Below, in pieces: positions 1-8,435 of a DNA stretch of 30,472 nucleotides. Positions within the stretch are counted from its first letter, which is position 1. Each line of letters opens with the position of its first letter. This DNA is from Oscillospiraceae bacterium (lineage in GTDB: Bacteria; Bacillota; Clostridia; Oscillospirales; Ruminococcaceae). The notes beneath the pieces are model-generated. The model was not told where the DNA came from. It ran no database searches and was given only the letters and a program-made list of their open reading frames with translations. The translations under genes were made by a program, and so were the position numbers. The stretch is taken from positions 1 through 30,472 of the forward strand of contig JAHHTS010000027.1 in assembly GCA_020024475.1 (NCBI GenBank), written 5' to 3'.

Positions 1-36
1 GTGTAAAGTTTGTGTAATTTTATTGTGAATTATTGA

Positions 37-74
37 AATAAAAGTATGCTTTTTCAATAAAAGTATGATAGAAT
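37..74 (+). promoter_or_regulatory. Possible ktrB promoter with tandem direct repeat
   Basis: An extended -10-like element (TGATAGAAT, -10 hexamer at 69-74) lies about 37 bp upstream of the ktrB start. No good -35 is visible at normal spacing. The 12-mer AATAAAAGTATG occurs twice, at 37-48 and 56-67, 19 bp apart, and the second copy runs into the extended -10. This could be a regulator-binding repeat, or chance in AT-rich DNA. The true upstream region is cut by the window edge. Confidence 0.35.
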
Positions 75-110
75 AATATTCAAATTATTTTAAATCATTT
101 TGGGGGTTAT

Positions 111-1493
111 ATGAAATCCATTTTCAATTTTGTAAAATCGATTTTTAAGCCGATTTTTAATAGGATAAAAGGAAATTCAGCTAGAATTATAATATATAGT
201 TTTATATTTCTTATTCTTTCAGGCACATTTTTGCTCATGCTTCCTATATCAACTCAGGACGGGCGTGGAGCAAGTTTCTTAGATGCTCTTTTCACAGCTA
301 CCAGTGCTTCATGTGTTACTGGTCTTGTAGTTCAAAATACAGCTACATATTGGACGCTATTTGGTCAATTTGTAATTATGTTATTGATTCAAGTTGGCGG
401 TATGGGCGTTGTTACTATGGCTGTTGCAGTTACTATTCTTACAGGTAGAAAGATAAGCCTTTCATGGCGAGGAACCATGCAAGATGCCATTTCTGCACAC
501 CAAGTTGGTGGTATAGTGAGAATGACGGGATTTATTATAAAAATGAGTCTTATTATTGAACTAATAGGAGCTTTAAGCTTTTCGCTTGTTTTTGTGCCAC
601 AGTTTGGTTTGTTAAAAGGATTGTGGTATTCGATTTTTCATTCTGTTTCAGCGTTTTGTAATGCAGGATTTGACTTATTGGGAACTGAAGTTCCATATTG
701 CTCACTAGTAGGATATTCTTCTAACGCTATCATAAATATTACTGTTATGTCTTTGATTGTTATAGGCGGGCTTAGTTTTTCAACATGGGCTGACTTTTCT
801 AAGCATAAATTAAAACTAAAAAATTATCATATGCAATCAAAAATTATATTGTGTACAACATTGCTACTTATTGTTTTGCCTGCGGTATATTTTTATATTT
901 TCGAATACTCAAACCCAGTTTACGGAGACATATCTACAAAAGAAAGATTGCTTAGTTCATTCTTTCAGTCGGTTACAACAAGAACAGCAGGTTTTAACAC
1001 AACTGATCTCACACTTTTAAGTGAAAGTGGTGTGATGATTATGATTGTACTTATGATAATCGGTGGTTCACCTGGTTCAACTGCTGGTGGTATGAAAACA
1101 ACTACTTTTGCAGTTTTGTTCCTTAATTTAATTGCAACTTTTAAAAGAAAACCAGAGCCATCATGCTTTGGACGCAGAATAGAAAATGACGCAGTTAAAA
1201 ATGCTGCGACAGTAGTTACAATGTATGTAGTAATGTTCCTTTCAGGTGCCATTATAATAAGTATGATTGAAGGCTTGCCTCTACTTACATGTATGTTCGA
1301 AACAGCATCAGCTATAGGTACTGTTGGCCTTACGCTTGGTATTACTACTTCATTATCTTCGGTGTCCCGACTTATACTGATAGGTCTTATGTATCTTGGT
1401 CGTGTAGGCGGCCTTACAATAATATTTGCCACTATAAAAAGTTTCAGTAATGGTCATGGCAGATATCCACAAGAAAAAATTACAATAGGTTAA
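111..1493 (+). CDS. ktrB: KtrB/TrkH-family potassium channel-like transporter subunit
   Basis: This is the membrane-embedded, K+-translocating subunit of a Ktr/Trk uptake system. The 460-residue length is usual for KtrB, and the protein is hydrophobic almost throughout. The four pore-loop repeats of the family are visible through their filter glycines: TSASCVTGL (G71), FCNAGFDLL, TRTAGFNTT and ASAIGTVGLTLG. The start is the ATG 8 bp after a GGGGG ribosome binding site. The next gene, 11 bp downstream, encodes the RCK-domain gating subunit. The short N-terminus and single partner with one RCK_N/RCK_C pair favour Ktr over the larger TrkH/TrkA type. Family assignment is firm. The K+ versus Na+ coupling details are inferred. 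Confidence 0.93.
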   Translation: MKSIFNFVKSIFKPIFNRIKGNSARIIIYSFIFLILSGTFLLMLPISTQDGRGASFLDALFTATSASCVTGLVVQNTATYWTLFGQFVIMLLIQVGGMGVVTMAVAVTILTGRKISLSWRGTMQDAISAHQVGGIVRMTGFIIKMSLIIELIGALSFSLVFVPQFGLLKGLWYSIFHSVSAFCNAGFDLLGTEVPYCSLVGYSSNAIINITVMSLIVIGGLSFSTWADFSKHKLKLKNYHMQSKIILCTTLLLIVLPAVYFYIFEYSNPVYGDISTKERLLSSFFQSVTTRTAGFNTTDLTLLSESGVMIMIVLMIIGGSPGSTAGGMKTTTFAVLFLNLIATFKRKPEPSCFGRRIENDAVKNAATVVTMYVVMFLSGAIIISMIEGLPLLTCMFETASAIGTVGLTLGITTSLSSVSRLILIGLMYLGRVGGLTIIFATIKSFSNGHGRYPQEKITIG

Positions 1494-1504
1494 GGAGTAT
1501 TTTT

Positions 1505-2152
1505 ATGAAAAATATTTTGCTAATTGGTCTTGGTAGATTTGGTAAACATATTGCTATTAAACTTGGTGAACTAGGTCATGAAGTTATGGCGGTAGACCAT
1601 GATGAAGAAAAAGTTAATGAAGTTCTTAAATATGTTACAAACGCTCGGATTGGTGATAGTACAAACGAAGAATTTTTGCTTTCGCTTGGTGTAGGAAACT
1701 ATGATGTATGTATAGTTGCTATTGGTGATGATTTTCAAAGCTCATTGGAAACAACATCTCTACTCAAAGAACTAGGAGCTAAACTTGTAGTATCAAGAGC
1801 AACAAGAGATGTTCATGAAAAATTTTTGTTGCGTAATGGTGCGGATAAAGTTGTATATCCGGAAAAACAACTTGGTACATGGACAGCAATGATTTATAGT
1901 TCTGATGTTATTTTTGACTATATAGATTTGGGCGAAGATTATGCTATTTTCGAAGTGTCAATTCCAGATTCATGGCTAGGAAAAACAATTGTTCAGCTTG
2001 ATGTTAGAAAAAATTATAATCTTAATATTCTAGCAACTAAAACAAAAGGTAAACTAAATCTTGCTCTTACAGGAGATACTGTTTTAGAAAAAGGACAAAC
2101 TTTGTTAGTTTTAGGTATGACAAAAGATATTCAGTATTGTTTCAAACTTTAA
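1505..2152 (+). CDS. ktrA: KtrA/TrkA-family RCK gating subunit
   Basis: This is the cytosolic regulatory subunit that forms a ring on KtrB and gates potassium flux by nucleotide binding. The N-terminal RCK_N Rossmann domain opens with the dinucleotide motif GLGRFG (residues 8-13), followed by the acidic strand end AVDHD. An RCK_C domain occupies roughly residues 135-215. The 215-residue length matches KtrA (about 220) rather than the duplicated TrkA (about 450). An AAGGAG site precedes the ATG. Co-transcription with ktrB is implied by the 11-bp gap, and a strong terminator follows directly after the stop codon. Confidence 0.92.
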   Translation: MKNILLIGLGRFGKHIAIKLGELGHEVMAVDHDEEKVNEVLKYVTNARIGDSTNEEFLLSLGVGNYDVCIVAIGDDFQSSLETTSLLKELGAKLVVSRATRDVHEKFLLRNGADKVVYPEKQLGTWTAMIYSSDVIFDYIDLGEDYAIFEVSIPDSWLGKTIVQLDVRKNYNLNILATKTKGKLNLALTGDTVLEKGQTLLVLGMTKDIQYCFKL

Positions 2153-2154
2153 TA

Positions 2155-2187
2155 AAAAAGTCATTCTGTTTAACAGAATGACTTTTT
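2155..2187 (+). terminator. Intrinsic terminator of ktrBA
   Basis: Perfect 14-bp stem: the 5' arm at 2155-2168 (AAAAAGTCATTCTG) pairs with 2174-2187 (CAGAATGACTTTTT) around a 5-nt loop. The 3' arm supplies the U tract. It begins 3 nt after the ktrA stop codon. The A-rich 5' arm would give a U tract on the other strand as well. Confidence 0.9.
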
Positions 2188-2256
2188 ATATACAATAATT
2201 TAGATATAATATTCATGAAATTAAAAAAATTATTTATAATAAAACATTAAATAATA

Positions 2257-2285
2257 ATGACAGTACATATTCTTTGTGATAAAAT
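2257..2285 (+). promoter_or_regulatory. deoC promoter
   Basis: -35 ATGACA (2257-2262), 17-bp spacer, -10 TAAAAT (2280-2285) preceded by TGA, giving an extended -10. It sits about 35 bp upstream of the deoC start and downstream of the ktrBA terminator, so deoC is probably a separate transcription unit. Confidence 0.7.
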
Positions 2286-2320
2286 AAATGTATAACAAAA
2301 ATGAAAAGGTGGAATAAAGT

Positions 2321-2974
2321 ATGACAGATCAAGAAATATTGGCAAAAGTAGACCACACACTGCTTAAACCTGATGCAAAAAAAGAAGATATAAAAAAAAT
2401 TTGTCAAGAAGCAATGGACAATAATACAGCATCTATTTGCATAAATCCAGCATATATTGAATATGCTAAAGAAATAATGGGAAATAAGATTCCTATCTGT
2501 ACAGTAATTGGATTTCCTTTAGGAGCTATGACTACAGAATCAAAAATATTTGAAGCAAAAGATGCTATTAAAAAAGGTGCAAGTGAAGTTGATATGGTAA
2601 TCAACATTAGTAAAGCAAAAGATGGTGAATTTGATTATATTACAGATGAAATTCGGCAGATTAAAAATGCTGTTGGAGATAAAGTTCTTAAAGTTATAAT
2701 TGAAACTTGCTTGCTTAATGACGAAGAAAAAATCGCACTATGCCACTGTGTTACTGATGCTGGAGCTGATTTCATCAAAACAAGCACTGGATTTTCAACC
2801 GGAGGGGCAACTTTTCACGATATAGAACTATTTGCTAAACATTGTGATGGTAAATGTAAAATAAAAGCAGCAGGTGGAATTCGTACAAGGGAAGATATGG
2901 AAAAATTCATTGCTTTAGGGGCTGATAGATTGGGTACATCGTCAGCTATTAAGATTCTTTATGGGGAAAAGTAA
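2321..2974 (+). CDS. deoC: Deoxyribose-phosphate aldolase
   Basis: A class I aldolase that cleaves 2-deoxyribose-5-phosphate to acetaldehyde and glyceraldehyde-3-phosphate in cytosolic deoxynucleoside catabolism. The 217-residue length is typical. Family residues are present: the N-terminal DHTLLKP motif, DMVINI (D91), the Schiff-base lysine in DFIKTSTGF (K153) and the second active-site lysine in IKAAGG (K182). An AAGGTGG ribosome binding site precedes the ATG. The usual deo partners (phosphopentomutase, nucleoside phosphorylases) are not adjacent. The gene has its own promoter and terminator, so here it is a single-gene unit. Confidence 0.95.
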   Translation: MTDQEILAKVDHTLLKPDAKKEDIKKICQEAMDNNTASICINPAYIEYAKEIMGNKIPICTVIGFPLGAMTTESKIFEAKDAIKKGASEVDMVINISKAKDGEFDYITDEIRQIKNAVGDKVLKVIIETCLLNDEEKIALCHCVTDAGADFIKTSTGFSTGGATFHDIELFAKHCDGKCKIKAAGGIRTREDMEKFIALGADRLGTSSAIKILYGEK

Positions 2975-2988
2975 AACATAATGATATC

Positions 2989-3020
2989 AAAAGCAACAGA
3001 CACTATGCCTGTTGCTTTTT
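2989..3020 (+). terminator. Intrinsic terminator of deoC
   Basis: Stem AAAAGCAACAG (2989-2999) pairs with CTGTTGCTTTT (3009-3019) around a 9-nt loop and is followed by one more T. It lies 14 nt after the deoC stop. The arms would also give a short U tract on the minus strand. Confidence 0.82.
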
Positions 3021-3147
3021 AAATGGCAACTAAAATTTTGATATATTTGAAAGATAAATTTTTAATATGCTAGTAAATATTTTCATAAATATAAAAAAGC
3101 AAACCATTATATTGCTCGTATTAATATCAAACATTAAACACACAGTT

Positions 3148-3158
3148 TGTGGTATAAT
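3148..3158 (+). promoter_or_regulatory. Extended -10 promoter upstream of the lipoprotein/two-component operon
   Basis: A consensus TATAAT (3153-3158) preceded by TGG forms an extended -10. No convincing -35 is seen at 16-18 bp. Transcription from here would give a leader of about 85 nt before the lipoprotein ATG. That leader contains a small AATGTA/TACATT inverted repeat near 3179-3196. The rest of 3021-3147 is AT-rich with nothing I recognise. Confidence 0.55.
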
Positions 3159-3249
3159 AATATAAAACTTTAACTATAATGTAGAGTTTTACATTGTTCA
3201 AAATATATAGTATAGTACCAATACTTGTTTTGTAAAGAAATGAGATTAT

Positions 3250-4509
3250 ATGAAAAAAATAATTGCTTTAGTTTTAAGTCTTGTGTTACTCACTGGATGT
3301 ACAGGATTTGCTAATAAAGATAGTATAATGAATTTATTATCTTCTCCTAAATTATCTAAAAGAGAAAATGAAATTGTTACGGCAATAAAAAACTATTTAG
3401 GCCAAGATATTATTCTTAAATATCCTAAAAAAGGAAAAAATATTTCTCCTGTTCTTATGGCAGATTTGACAGGAGATGGTAATGAAGATGCGGTTGTACT
3501 TTATGGTGCTCCAAGCAGTGGAGGAAATATTCACTTAGCGGTTTTATCTTTTGATAATGAGCATTGGCAAGTTATCTATGAAAGTGAAGGGTATGGAAGT
3601 GAAGTTCATAGTATAGATTTTGTAAGTTTAAGTTCACACACACCTAATCAAATAATAATAGGCTATACTTTTTCTGACAGTAGTGAGAAATTTATGACTG
3701 TATATACATTTTCAGGAAATTCTAAGCCGAATGTTCAAGTACAATTTTGTCAGGACTATATGATTTATGATGTAACGGGTGATGGATTAAATGATTTAAT
3801 ATTGGCGGGACTTAATAGTGATAATAAGAATACAAAATTAATGGTTTTCAGTATCGGAGAAGATGCAAAATTATCAGCTATTGCTGACAAAAAACTTTCT
3901 GTTCCTAATGCTCATGTAACGAATATATCTTATAGCAAAAATGATTTTTCTAATAGCAAGGCTATAGTGGTTGACTATTATGATAGTTACTATAGAGTTG
4001 CTACTTTAGGTGTTTATTTTGAAGATAATCAACTTAAAACTATATTAGAACCAGAAATTGTTCAAAAAAATTGGCCTTACAATTACAGTCTTAATAGTAT
4101 AGATGTTAATGATGATGGGTATCTAGAAACGGCATCTATAATTGATGATGATACATCTAGAAGCGAAGATATAAAACTTATGGAATGGACTTGCTTTTTG
4201 AAAGCTGAACCTAAAAGAGAGTATTTTGGAGTTTGCAACGCACTTGCTGGTATATATTTTCCATTACCAGATGAGTGGCAGAATTATATTTGGCTTTCAG
4301 GCGATGAAAAAAGTTGGAAAGTAACAAAAACTATTGATAATACCGAATTAGTTAAATTTGAACAGATTTTATATGGCGAAGATTTTCTATTAGATGAAAA
4401 TCAAAAAATTGTCACAACTGGTACTTTACAGGTGAAAATAACATTTGACGAAAGCGTTTCGCCTCAACAACAAAAATACATCTGTGAAGGTTTTATGTAT
4501 ATAAAATAG
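3250..4509 (+). CDS. Lipoprotein with aspartate-rich FG-GAP/VCBS-like repeats
   Basis: A predicted surface lipoprotein of 419 residues. The N-terminus is a lipoprotein signal: MKK, a hydrophobic stretch, and the lipobox LLTGC with the lipidated cysteine at position 17. Three repeats resemble the DxDGxxD core of FG-GAP/VCBS beta-propeller blades, which in known families bind calcium: DLTGDGNEDAVVLYG (around 73-87), DVTGDGLNDLILAG (around 174-187) and DVNDDGYLETASII (around 285-298). The C-terminal third has no motif I recognise. The stop codon is 8 bp before an OmpR-type regulator, followed by a membrane kinase, so it may act as an extracellular accessory or sensor for that pair. That role is inference. 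The ribosome binding site is weak (GAAATGAG). Confidence 0.72.
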   Translation: MKKIIALVLSLVLLTGCTGFANKDSIMNLLSSPKLSKRENEIVTAIKNYLGQDIILKYPKKGKNISPVLMADLTGDGNEDAVVLYGAPSSGGNIHLAVLSFDNEHWQVIYESEGYGSEVHSIDFVSLSSHTPNQIIIGYTFSDSSEKFMTVYTFSGNSKPNVQVQFCQDYMIYDVTGDGLNDLILAGLNSDNKNTKLMVFSIGEDAKLSAIADKKLSVPNAHVTNISYSKNDFSNSKAIVVDYYDSYYRVATLGVYFEDNQLKTILEPEIVQKNWPYNYSLNSIDVNDDGYLETASIIDDDTSRSEDIKLMEWTCFLKAEPKREYFGVCNALAGIYFPLPDEWQNYIWLSGDEKSWKVTKTIDNTELVKFEQILYGEDFLLDENQKIVTTGTLQVKITFDESVSPQQQKYICEGFMYIK

Positions 4510-4517
4510 GAGAAATT

Positions 4518-5213
4518 ATGGCTAAAATTTTAGTAGTAGAAGATGAAGAGAGCATTGGTGAAGTTATAGAATTTAATCTTGTTTCTGCGGGACATGTTGT
4601 CACAAGAGTAAACAACGCTGAATATGCAAAATATCTATGGGATAATGGTGATAAAGATTTTGAGGTTGCTATTTTAGATATAATGCTTCCAGGGATGAAT
4701 GGCATATCTCTTTGCGAATATATACGACTTCAAAATGATAGTATTGGAATAATAATGCTTTCAGCAAAAAGTCAAGAACAGGATAAAGTAGTCTCATTGT
4801 CTGTAGGGGCAGATGATTATTTAACAAAACCATTCGGAGTGCGGGAATTGCTTGCTAGAGTTTCTGCTCTTTTAAGAAGAATAAAGAAATCTGAAAAGCA
4901 ACAATCTAGTGATGATATTCTTGTGTCAGGTCCGTTTTCATTGGATTTGAAAAGTAGAATTTTAAGTAAAAACGGTAAAGAAATAGACTTGACTAGCGTT
5001 GAATTTAGTATTATGGAGCTTTTTTTCAAAAATGAAGGAGTAGCACTTACTAGAGAAAAAATTCTTGAAGGTGTATGGGGCGAAAACTATTTTGGAGATA
5101 TCAAAATAGTAGATGTAAATATTAGAAGACTTAGAATAAAAATAGAAGAAGATGCATCTGCACCTCAATTCATAATTACCGTATGGGGGTACGGATATCG
5201 TTGGAGTGTGTAA
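4518..5213 (+). CDS. OmpR/PhoB-family response regulator
   Basis: A cytosolic two-component transcription factor of 231 residues. The receiver domain (about 1-120) has the acidic pair E8/D9, phosphoacceptor D54 in AILDIMLPGMNG, the switch serine in IIMLSAKS and the lysine in YLTKPFG. A linker leads to an OmpR-type winged helix (about 130-231), with typical sequence around ILEGVWGENYFGD, the RRLRIKIEED helix and the C-terminal WGYGYRW. A good AGGAG site precedes the ATG. It is encoded directly upstream of its presumed cognate kinase. Its target genes cannot be told from sequence alone. Confidence 0.94.
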   Translation: MAKILVVEDEESIGEVIEFNLVSAGHVVTRVNNAEYAKYLWDNGDKDFEVAILDIMLPGMNGISLCEYIRLQNDSIGIIMLSAKSQEQDKVVSLSVGADDYLTKPFGVRELLARVSALLRRIKKSEKQQSSDDILVSGPFSLDLKSRILSKNGKEIDLTSVEFSIMELFFKNEGVALTREKILEGVWGENYFGDIKIVDVNIRRLRIKIEEDASAPQFIITVWGYGYRWSV

Positions 5214-5222
5214 GCTTAAAAT

Positions 5223-6644
5223 ATGAATAGTAATAGCAGTATAACTAAAAGATGGATAAAAGGCAGCCTTATGACTACTATTTCTGTGCTTATAATGGCA
5301 GCTGTTTTTCTTATGGTTTTTGTAAAAAAATCCTATTATTCTGCAGCAGAAAGCGCTATTCTTGGACGTATCAATACGATAAATGGTACACTGACAGCAT
5401 CATCGGGATTATCAAGCAGTGAAAGAACGCAGCTTTTATATAAAATGAGTGAAGAATTTACTGAAAAAGACAAGTTTGAATTCATGTTTGTAGGAATTGA
5501 TGGAAAAATTCTTGCAACTTCAACTGGCTTTTTGCCAAATGATGATATGCACCTAGAAGATATAATTAAGTCACAGAAAGCTTTTGATGGTATTTCTACA
5601 AATATTTATCGCACACAGATGGGTGAAAAGGTGATGACTGCAACGTGTATAGTTCATCCTGAAATAGATAATATCTATGCCATAAGGCTTGTTACAAGTC
5701 TTGATAAGGTAGACAATCAAATAAGCGTTTTAGCTTTAGTTGCTCTTTTACTTTCTGCAGCAATACTGGCTTTCAGTGTTATGTCAGGTATGTATTTTGT
5801 AAAGAGTATTGTTAATCCAATTAGAGATATAGAGTCAAGTGCTGCACAAATTAGTAAAGGTGAATTTGGGGTAAGAATAGAAAATAACTATAATGATGAA
5901 ATAGGTCAACTATGTGATGCGATTAACAATATGGCTGAAGAACTAGGAAAAACAGATGAAATAAAAAATGATTTTATATCAAGTATATCACATGAACTTA
6001 GAACTCCGCTTACTGCTATAAAAGGCTGGGCAGAGACAATTGATAAATCGGATAATTCAGACACAATAAAAAAAGGTACAAGTGTTATTTTGAGCGAAAC
6101 CGAAAGGCTATATTCTATGGTTGAAAATTTGTTGGACTTCTCTCGTTTACAACAAGCCGATATGAAATTTACCAAGGAGAAACTAGATCTTGTTGCAGAA
6201 ATAAGTGATGTTGTAATAATGTTCACGCCTAGATGTGAACAGAATGGTATAAAACTCATTTATGATGAACCTGAAGATATAATACCAGTTTTTGCTGATA
6301 AATCACGAATAAAGCAAATAATGGTAAATTTACTTGATAACTCTATTAAATATACACCTTTAGGTGGTAAAATAAAAATTTTAGTTATATATGATAGAAA
6401 AAAAGGAAAAGTAAGTGTATCGGTAGTTGATAATGGTAAAGGTATACATGCTGAAGATATTGATAAAGTAACTCAAAAATTTTATAAAGGTAAAGGTTCT
6501 AAACGCGGTAGTGGCATAGGTCTTGCACTTGTAAAAGAAATTATTACAGCTCATAATGGTGAATTTATAGTGGAAAGCGAATATGGTAAATATACAAAAA
6601 TGACATTTGTTCTTAATACTGTTCGCTCGATGAAAGGAAAATAA
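5223..6644 (+). CDS. Membrane sensor histidine kinase (HAMP-HisKA-HATPase)
   Basis: A 473-residue sensor kinase, presumably partner of the preceding response regulator. TM1 is at about 16-34, then an extracytoplasmic sensor region of about 130 residues, TM2 at about 168-192, and a HAMP linker (about 193-245). The HisKA H-box is SSISHELRTPLTAIKG with phospho-acceptor H257. HATPase motifs follow: N box DNSIKYTP, G1 VDNGKGI and G2 GSGIGLAL. No clear ribosome binding site lies at normal distance from the ATG, and the upstream stop is 9 bp away, so expression is probably coupled to the regulator. The stop overlaps the next start (TAATG). Confidence 0.93.
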   Translation: MNSNSSITKRWIKGSLMTTISVLIMAAVFLMVFVKKSYYSAAESAILGRINTINGTLTASSGLSSSERTQLLYKMSEEFTEKDKFEFMFVGIDGKILATSTGFLPNDDMHLEDIIKSQKAFDGISTNIYRTQMGEKVMTATCIVHPEIDNIYAIRLVTSLDKVDNQISVLALVALLLSAAILAFSVMSGMYFVKSIVNPIRDIESSAAQISKGEFGVRIENNYNDEIGQLCDAINNMAEELGKTDEIKNDFISSISHELRTPLTAIKGWAETIDKSDNSDTIKKGTSVILSETERLYSMVENLLDFSRLQQADMKFTKEKLDLVAEISDVVIMFTPRCEQNGIKLIYDEPEDIIPVFADKSRIKQIMVNLLDNSIKYTPLGGKIKILVIYDRKKGKVSVSVVDNGKGIHAEDIDKVTQKFYKGKGSKRGSGIGLALVKEIITAHNGEFIVESEYGKYTKMTFVLNTVRSMKGK

Positions 6645-7582
6645 TGGCAGAAAAAAATATTACAATAGGTGGACAGGCGTTAATCGAAGGAATAATGATG
6701 AAAACACCTGAAAAATATTCTGTTGCAGTTAGAAAACCTGATTGTACAATAGATGTTAAAGTTTATAAAAACAAAAAGATGAAATTTTCTAAAATACCTA
6801 TTTTAAGAGGTATGGAAGCTTTTCTTGATAGCTTAGTTACGGGATATAAATGTATAATGAGCTCAACTGAAATATCAATGGGGACTGACTACGAAGAAGA
6901 TGCGCTTGAAATTTGGTTAAAAAAACATTTTGGTGAAAAGGCAACTAATATTTTAACTATGATTGCAGGTGTTATGGGGGGAGCATTAGCGCTTGTTTTG
7001 TTCATGATATTACCAACGGCTATAACTGGATTTATAGACAAGTTTATCAATTTAGGTGGGTTAAAAGCAGTTGTAGAAGGAACTTCAAAATTATTGATTT
7101 TTTTAATTTATCTTTTTGGAATTTCAAAGATGAGCGAAATTAAAAGAGTTTTTTCATATCATGGGGCAGAACATAAAACAATAGCTTGTTATGAAGCGGG
7201 AGAATCTCTTACAGTAGGAAATGTTAGAAAATATACAAGATTTCATCCACGCTGTGGTACAAGTTTTATGTTTTTGATTTTAATAGTTAGCATAATTATA
7301 TTTTCGTTTGTACCTTGGAAAGGAACACTTAGTAGAGCTTTACTAAAGGTTATTTTTTTGCCATTAGTACTGGGTGTTTCTTACGAAATACTTCGTTATA
7401 CTGGTACACATTCTAATTTACTTACCAAGATAGTTTCCGCACCAGGTTTATGGTCACAAAGACTTACAACTAATGAGCCTGATGATGATATGATAGAAGT
7501 GGCTATTGCTTCTGTAAATGCTGTTTTACCTGAAACAAGAATAATTAATGAAAAAAATAAGAGTGAAAATACAGATGAATAG
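6644..7582 (+). CDS. yqhQ: YqhQ-like DUF1385 membrane protein
   Basis: A 312-residue integral membrane protein of the DUF1385/YqhQ family, whose biochemical function is not established. Family features include the N-terminal GGQALIEGIMMK, the conserved AEHKTI (175-180) and the motif FHPRCGTSF (200-208) just before a membrane segment. Hydrophobic segments lie at about 101-130, 147-161, 208-225 and 235-250. The ATG overlaps the kinase stop by one base, and a GAAAGGA site lies upstream. The next gene is prmC, and in many Firmicutes yqhQ is found beside prmC/prfA. Here rpmE and prfA are missing from the neighbourhood and a two-component system sits upstream instead. Confidence 0.88.
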   Translation: MAEKNITIGGQALIEGIMMKTPEKYSVAVRKPDCTIDVKVYKNKKMKFSKIPILRGMEAFLDSLVTGYKCIMSSTEISMGTDYEEDALEIWLKKHFGEKATNILTMIAGVMGGALALVLFMILPTAITGFIDKFINLGGLKAVVEGTSKLLIFLIYLFGISKMSEIKRVFSYHGAEHKTIACYEAGESLTVGNVRKYTRFHPRCGTSFMFLILIVSIIIFSFVPWKGTLSRALLKVIFLPLVLGVSYEILRYTGTHSNLLTKIVSAPGLWSQRLTTNEPDDDMIEVAIASVNAVLPETRIINEKNKSENTDE

Positions 7583-8417
7583 TTTGAAAAATGTTTATAA
7601 GTCCATGAAAGACATTTTGTCGCAAAATAAAAATCGGTCACCAGAATTTGAGGCTAATCAGCTGATTGAGTTAGTCTTAGGCAAAAGTCGTTTAAATTTA
7701 GGCTGGAACTATCAAGTAGATGAACAGTACAGATTAAAACTTTTGGAACTATGTAATAAAAGAAAACAAGGCTATCCTTTACAATATATTCTTGGCTCGT
7801 GGCAATTTTTTGATATTAACCTAGAAATTGGAGAAGGTGTTTTGATTCCTCGTGGAGATACAGAAGATGTATGTTCTGCTGCTTTTGATTACATAGACAA
7901 TTTGGTTTACCCAAATGTTTTGGATTTATGTTCTGGAAGCGGTGCAATTGCTTTAGCAATAAAAAAATATTGCCCAGAAGCCACAGTTGTAGCTGTTGAA
8001 AAATATCCAAAAGCATATGAATATTTGCTTAAAAATATAAAAAATACTGGCCTTGCAGTTATGCCAATTTTAGGAGATGTTTTTGATTACGATTATAAAA
8101 TTGAAGATGAAACTTTTGATGTTATAATTTCTAACCCACCATATATAAATAAAAATTTAGAAGGAAAATTGCAGAAAGAAGTTTCATTTGAGCCATCCAC
8201 GGCACTTTTTGCTGATGATGAAGGAATGAAATTCTATAAATTTATTTCTCATTATTATAAATCAGCGATAAAAGAAGGCGGATATTTAATTTTTGAATAT
8301 GGTTATGACCAAGCTGAAAAAATCAGAAATCTTTTATTCGATGAGGAATATAAGATTGTAAAAGAGATTGTTGATACTTCTGGAAATTCTAGAGGAATAA
8401 TAGTTCAAAAAGTGTAA
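7575..8417 (+). CDS. prmC: Peptide chain release factor N5-glutamine methyltransferase
   Basis: PrmC (HemK) methylates the glutamine of the GGQ motif of release factors RF1 and RF2 using S-adenosylmethionine. The protein has an N-terminal helical domain, then a class I Rossmann methyltransferase with motif I VLDLCSGSGAIALAI and the substrate-glutamine motif SNPPYI. The usual LIPRPxTE segment reads LIPRGDTE here. I chose the ATG at 7575 (MNSLKNVYK), about 280 residues, because it fits the family N-terminus. An in-frame ATG at 7548 would add nine basic residues and extend the overlap with yqhQ. Neither has a strong ribosome binding site, so translation is probably coupled to yqhQ. Confidence 0.92.
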   Translation: MNSLKNVYKSMKDILSQNKNRSPEFEANQLIELVLGKSRLNLGWNYQVDEQYRLKLLELCNKRKQGYPLQYILGSWQFFDINLEIGEGVLIPRGDTEDVCSAAFDYIDNLVYPNVLDLCSGSGAIALAIKKYCPEATVVAVEKYPKAYEYLLKNIKNTGLAVMPILGDVFDYDYKIEDETFDVIISNPPYINKNLEGKLQKEVSFEPSTALFADDEGMKFYKFISHYYKSAIKEGGYLIFEYGYDQAEKIRNLLFDEEYKIVKEIVDTSGNSRGIIVQKV

Positions 8418-8435
8418 AATATAATAAAATACTAC

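Noticed and set aside
1..110. Possible c-di-AMP (ydaO-type) riboswitch upstream of ktrBA
   Set aside because: Only about 110 nt are available, no conserved paired elements were seen, and the region looks like a promoter.
965..1432. Minus-strand open frame of 155 codons
   Set aside because: It lies entirely within ktrB and its translation has no coherent domain; it is a shadow of the conserved transporter frame.
5906..6259. Minus-strand open frame of 117 codons
   Set aside because: Antisense to the histidine kinase HAMP/HisKA region; low-complexity Ser-rich translation.
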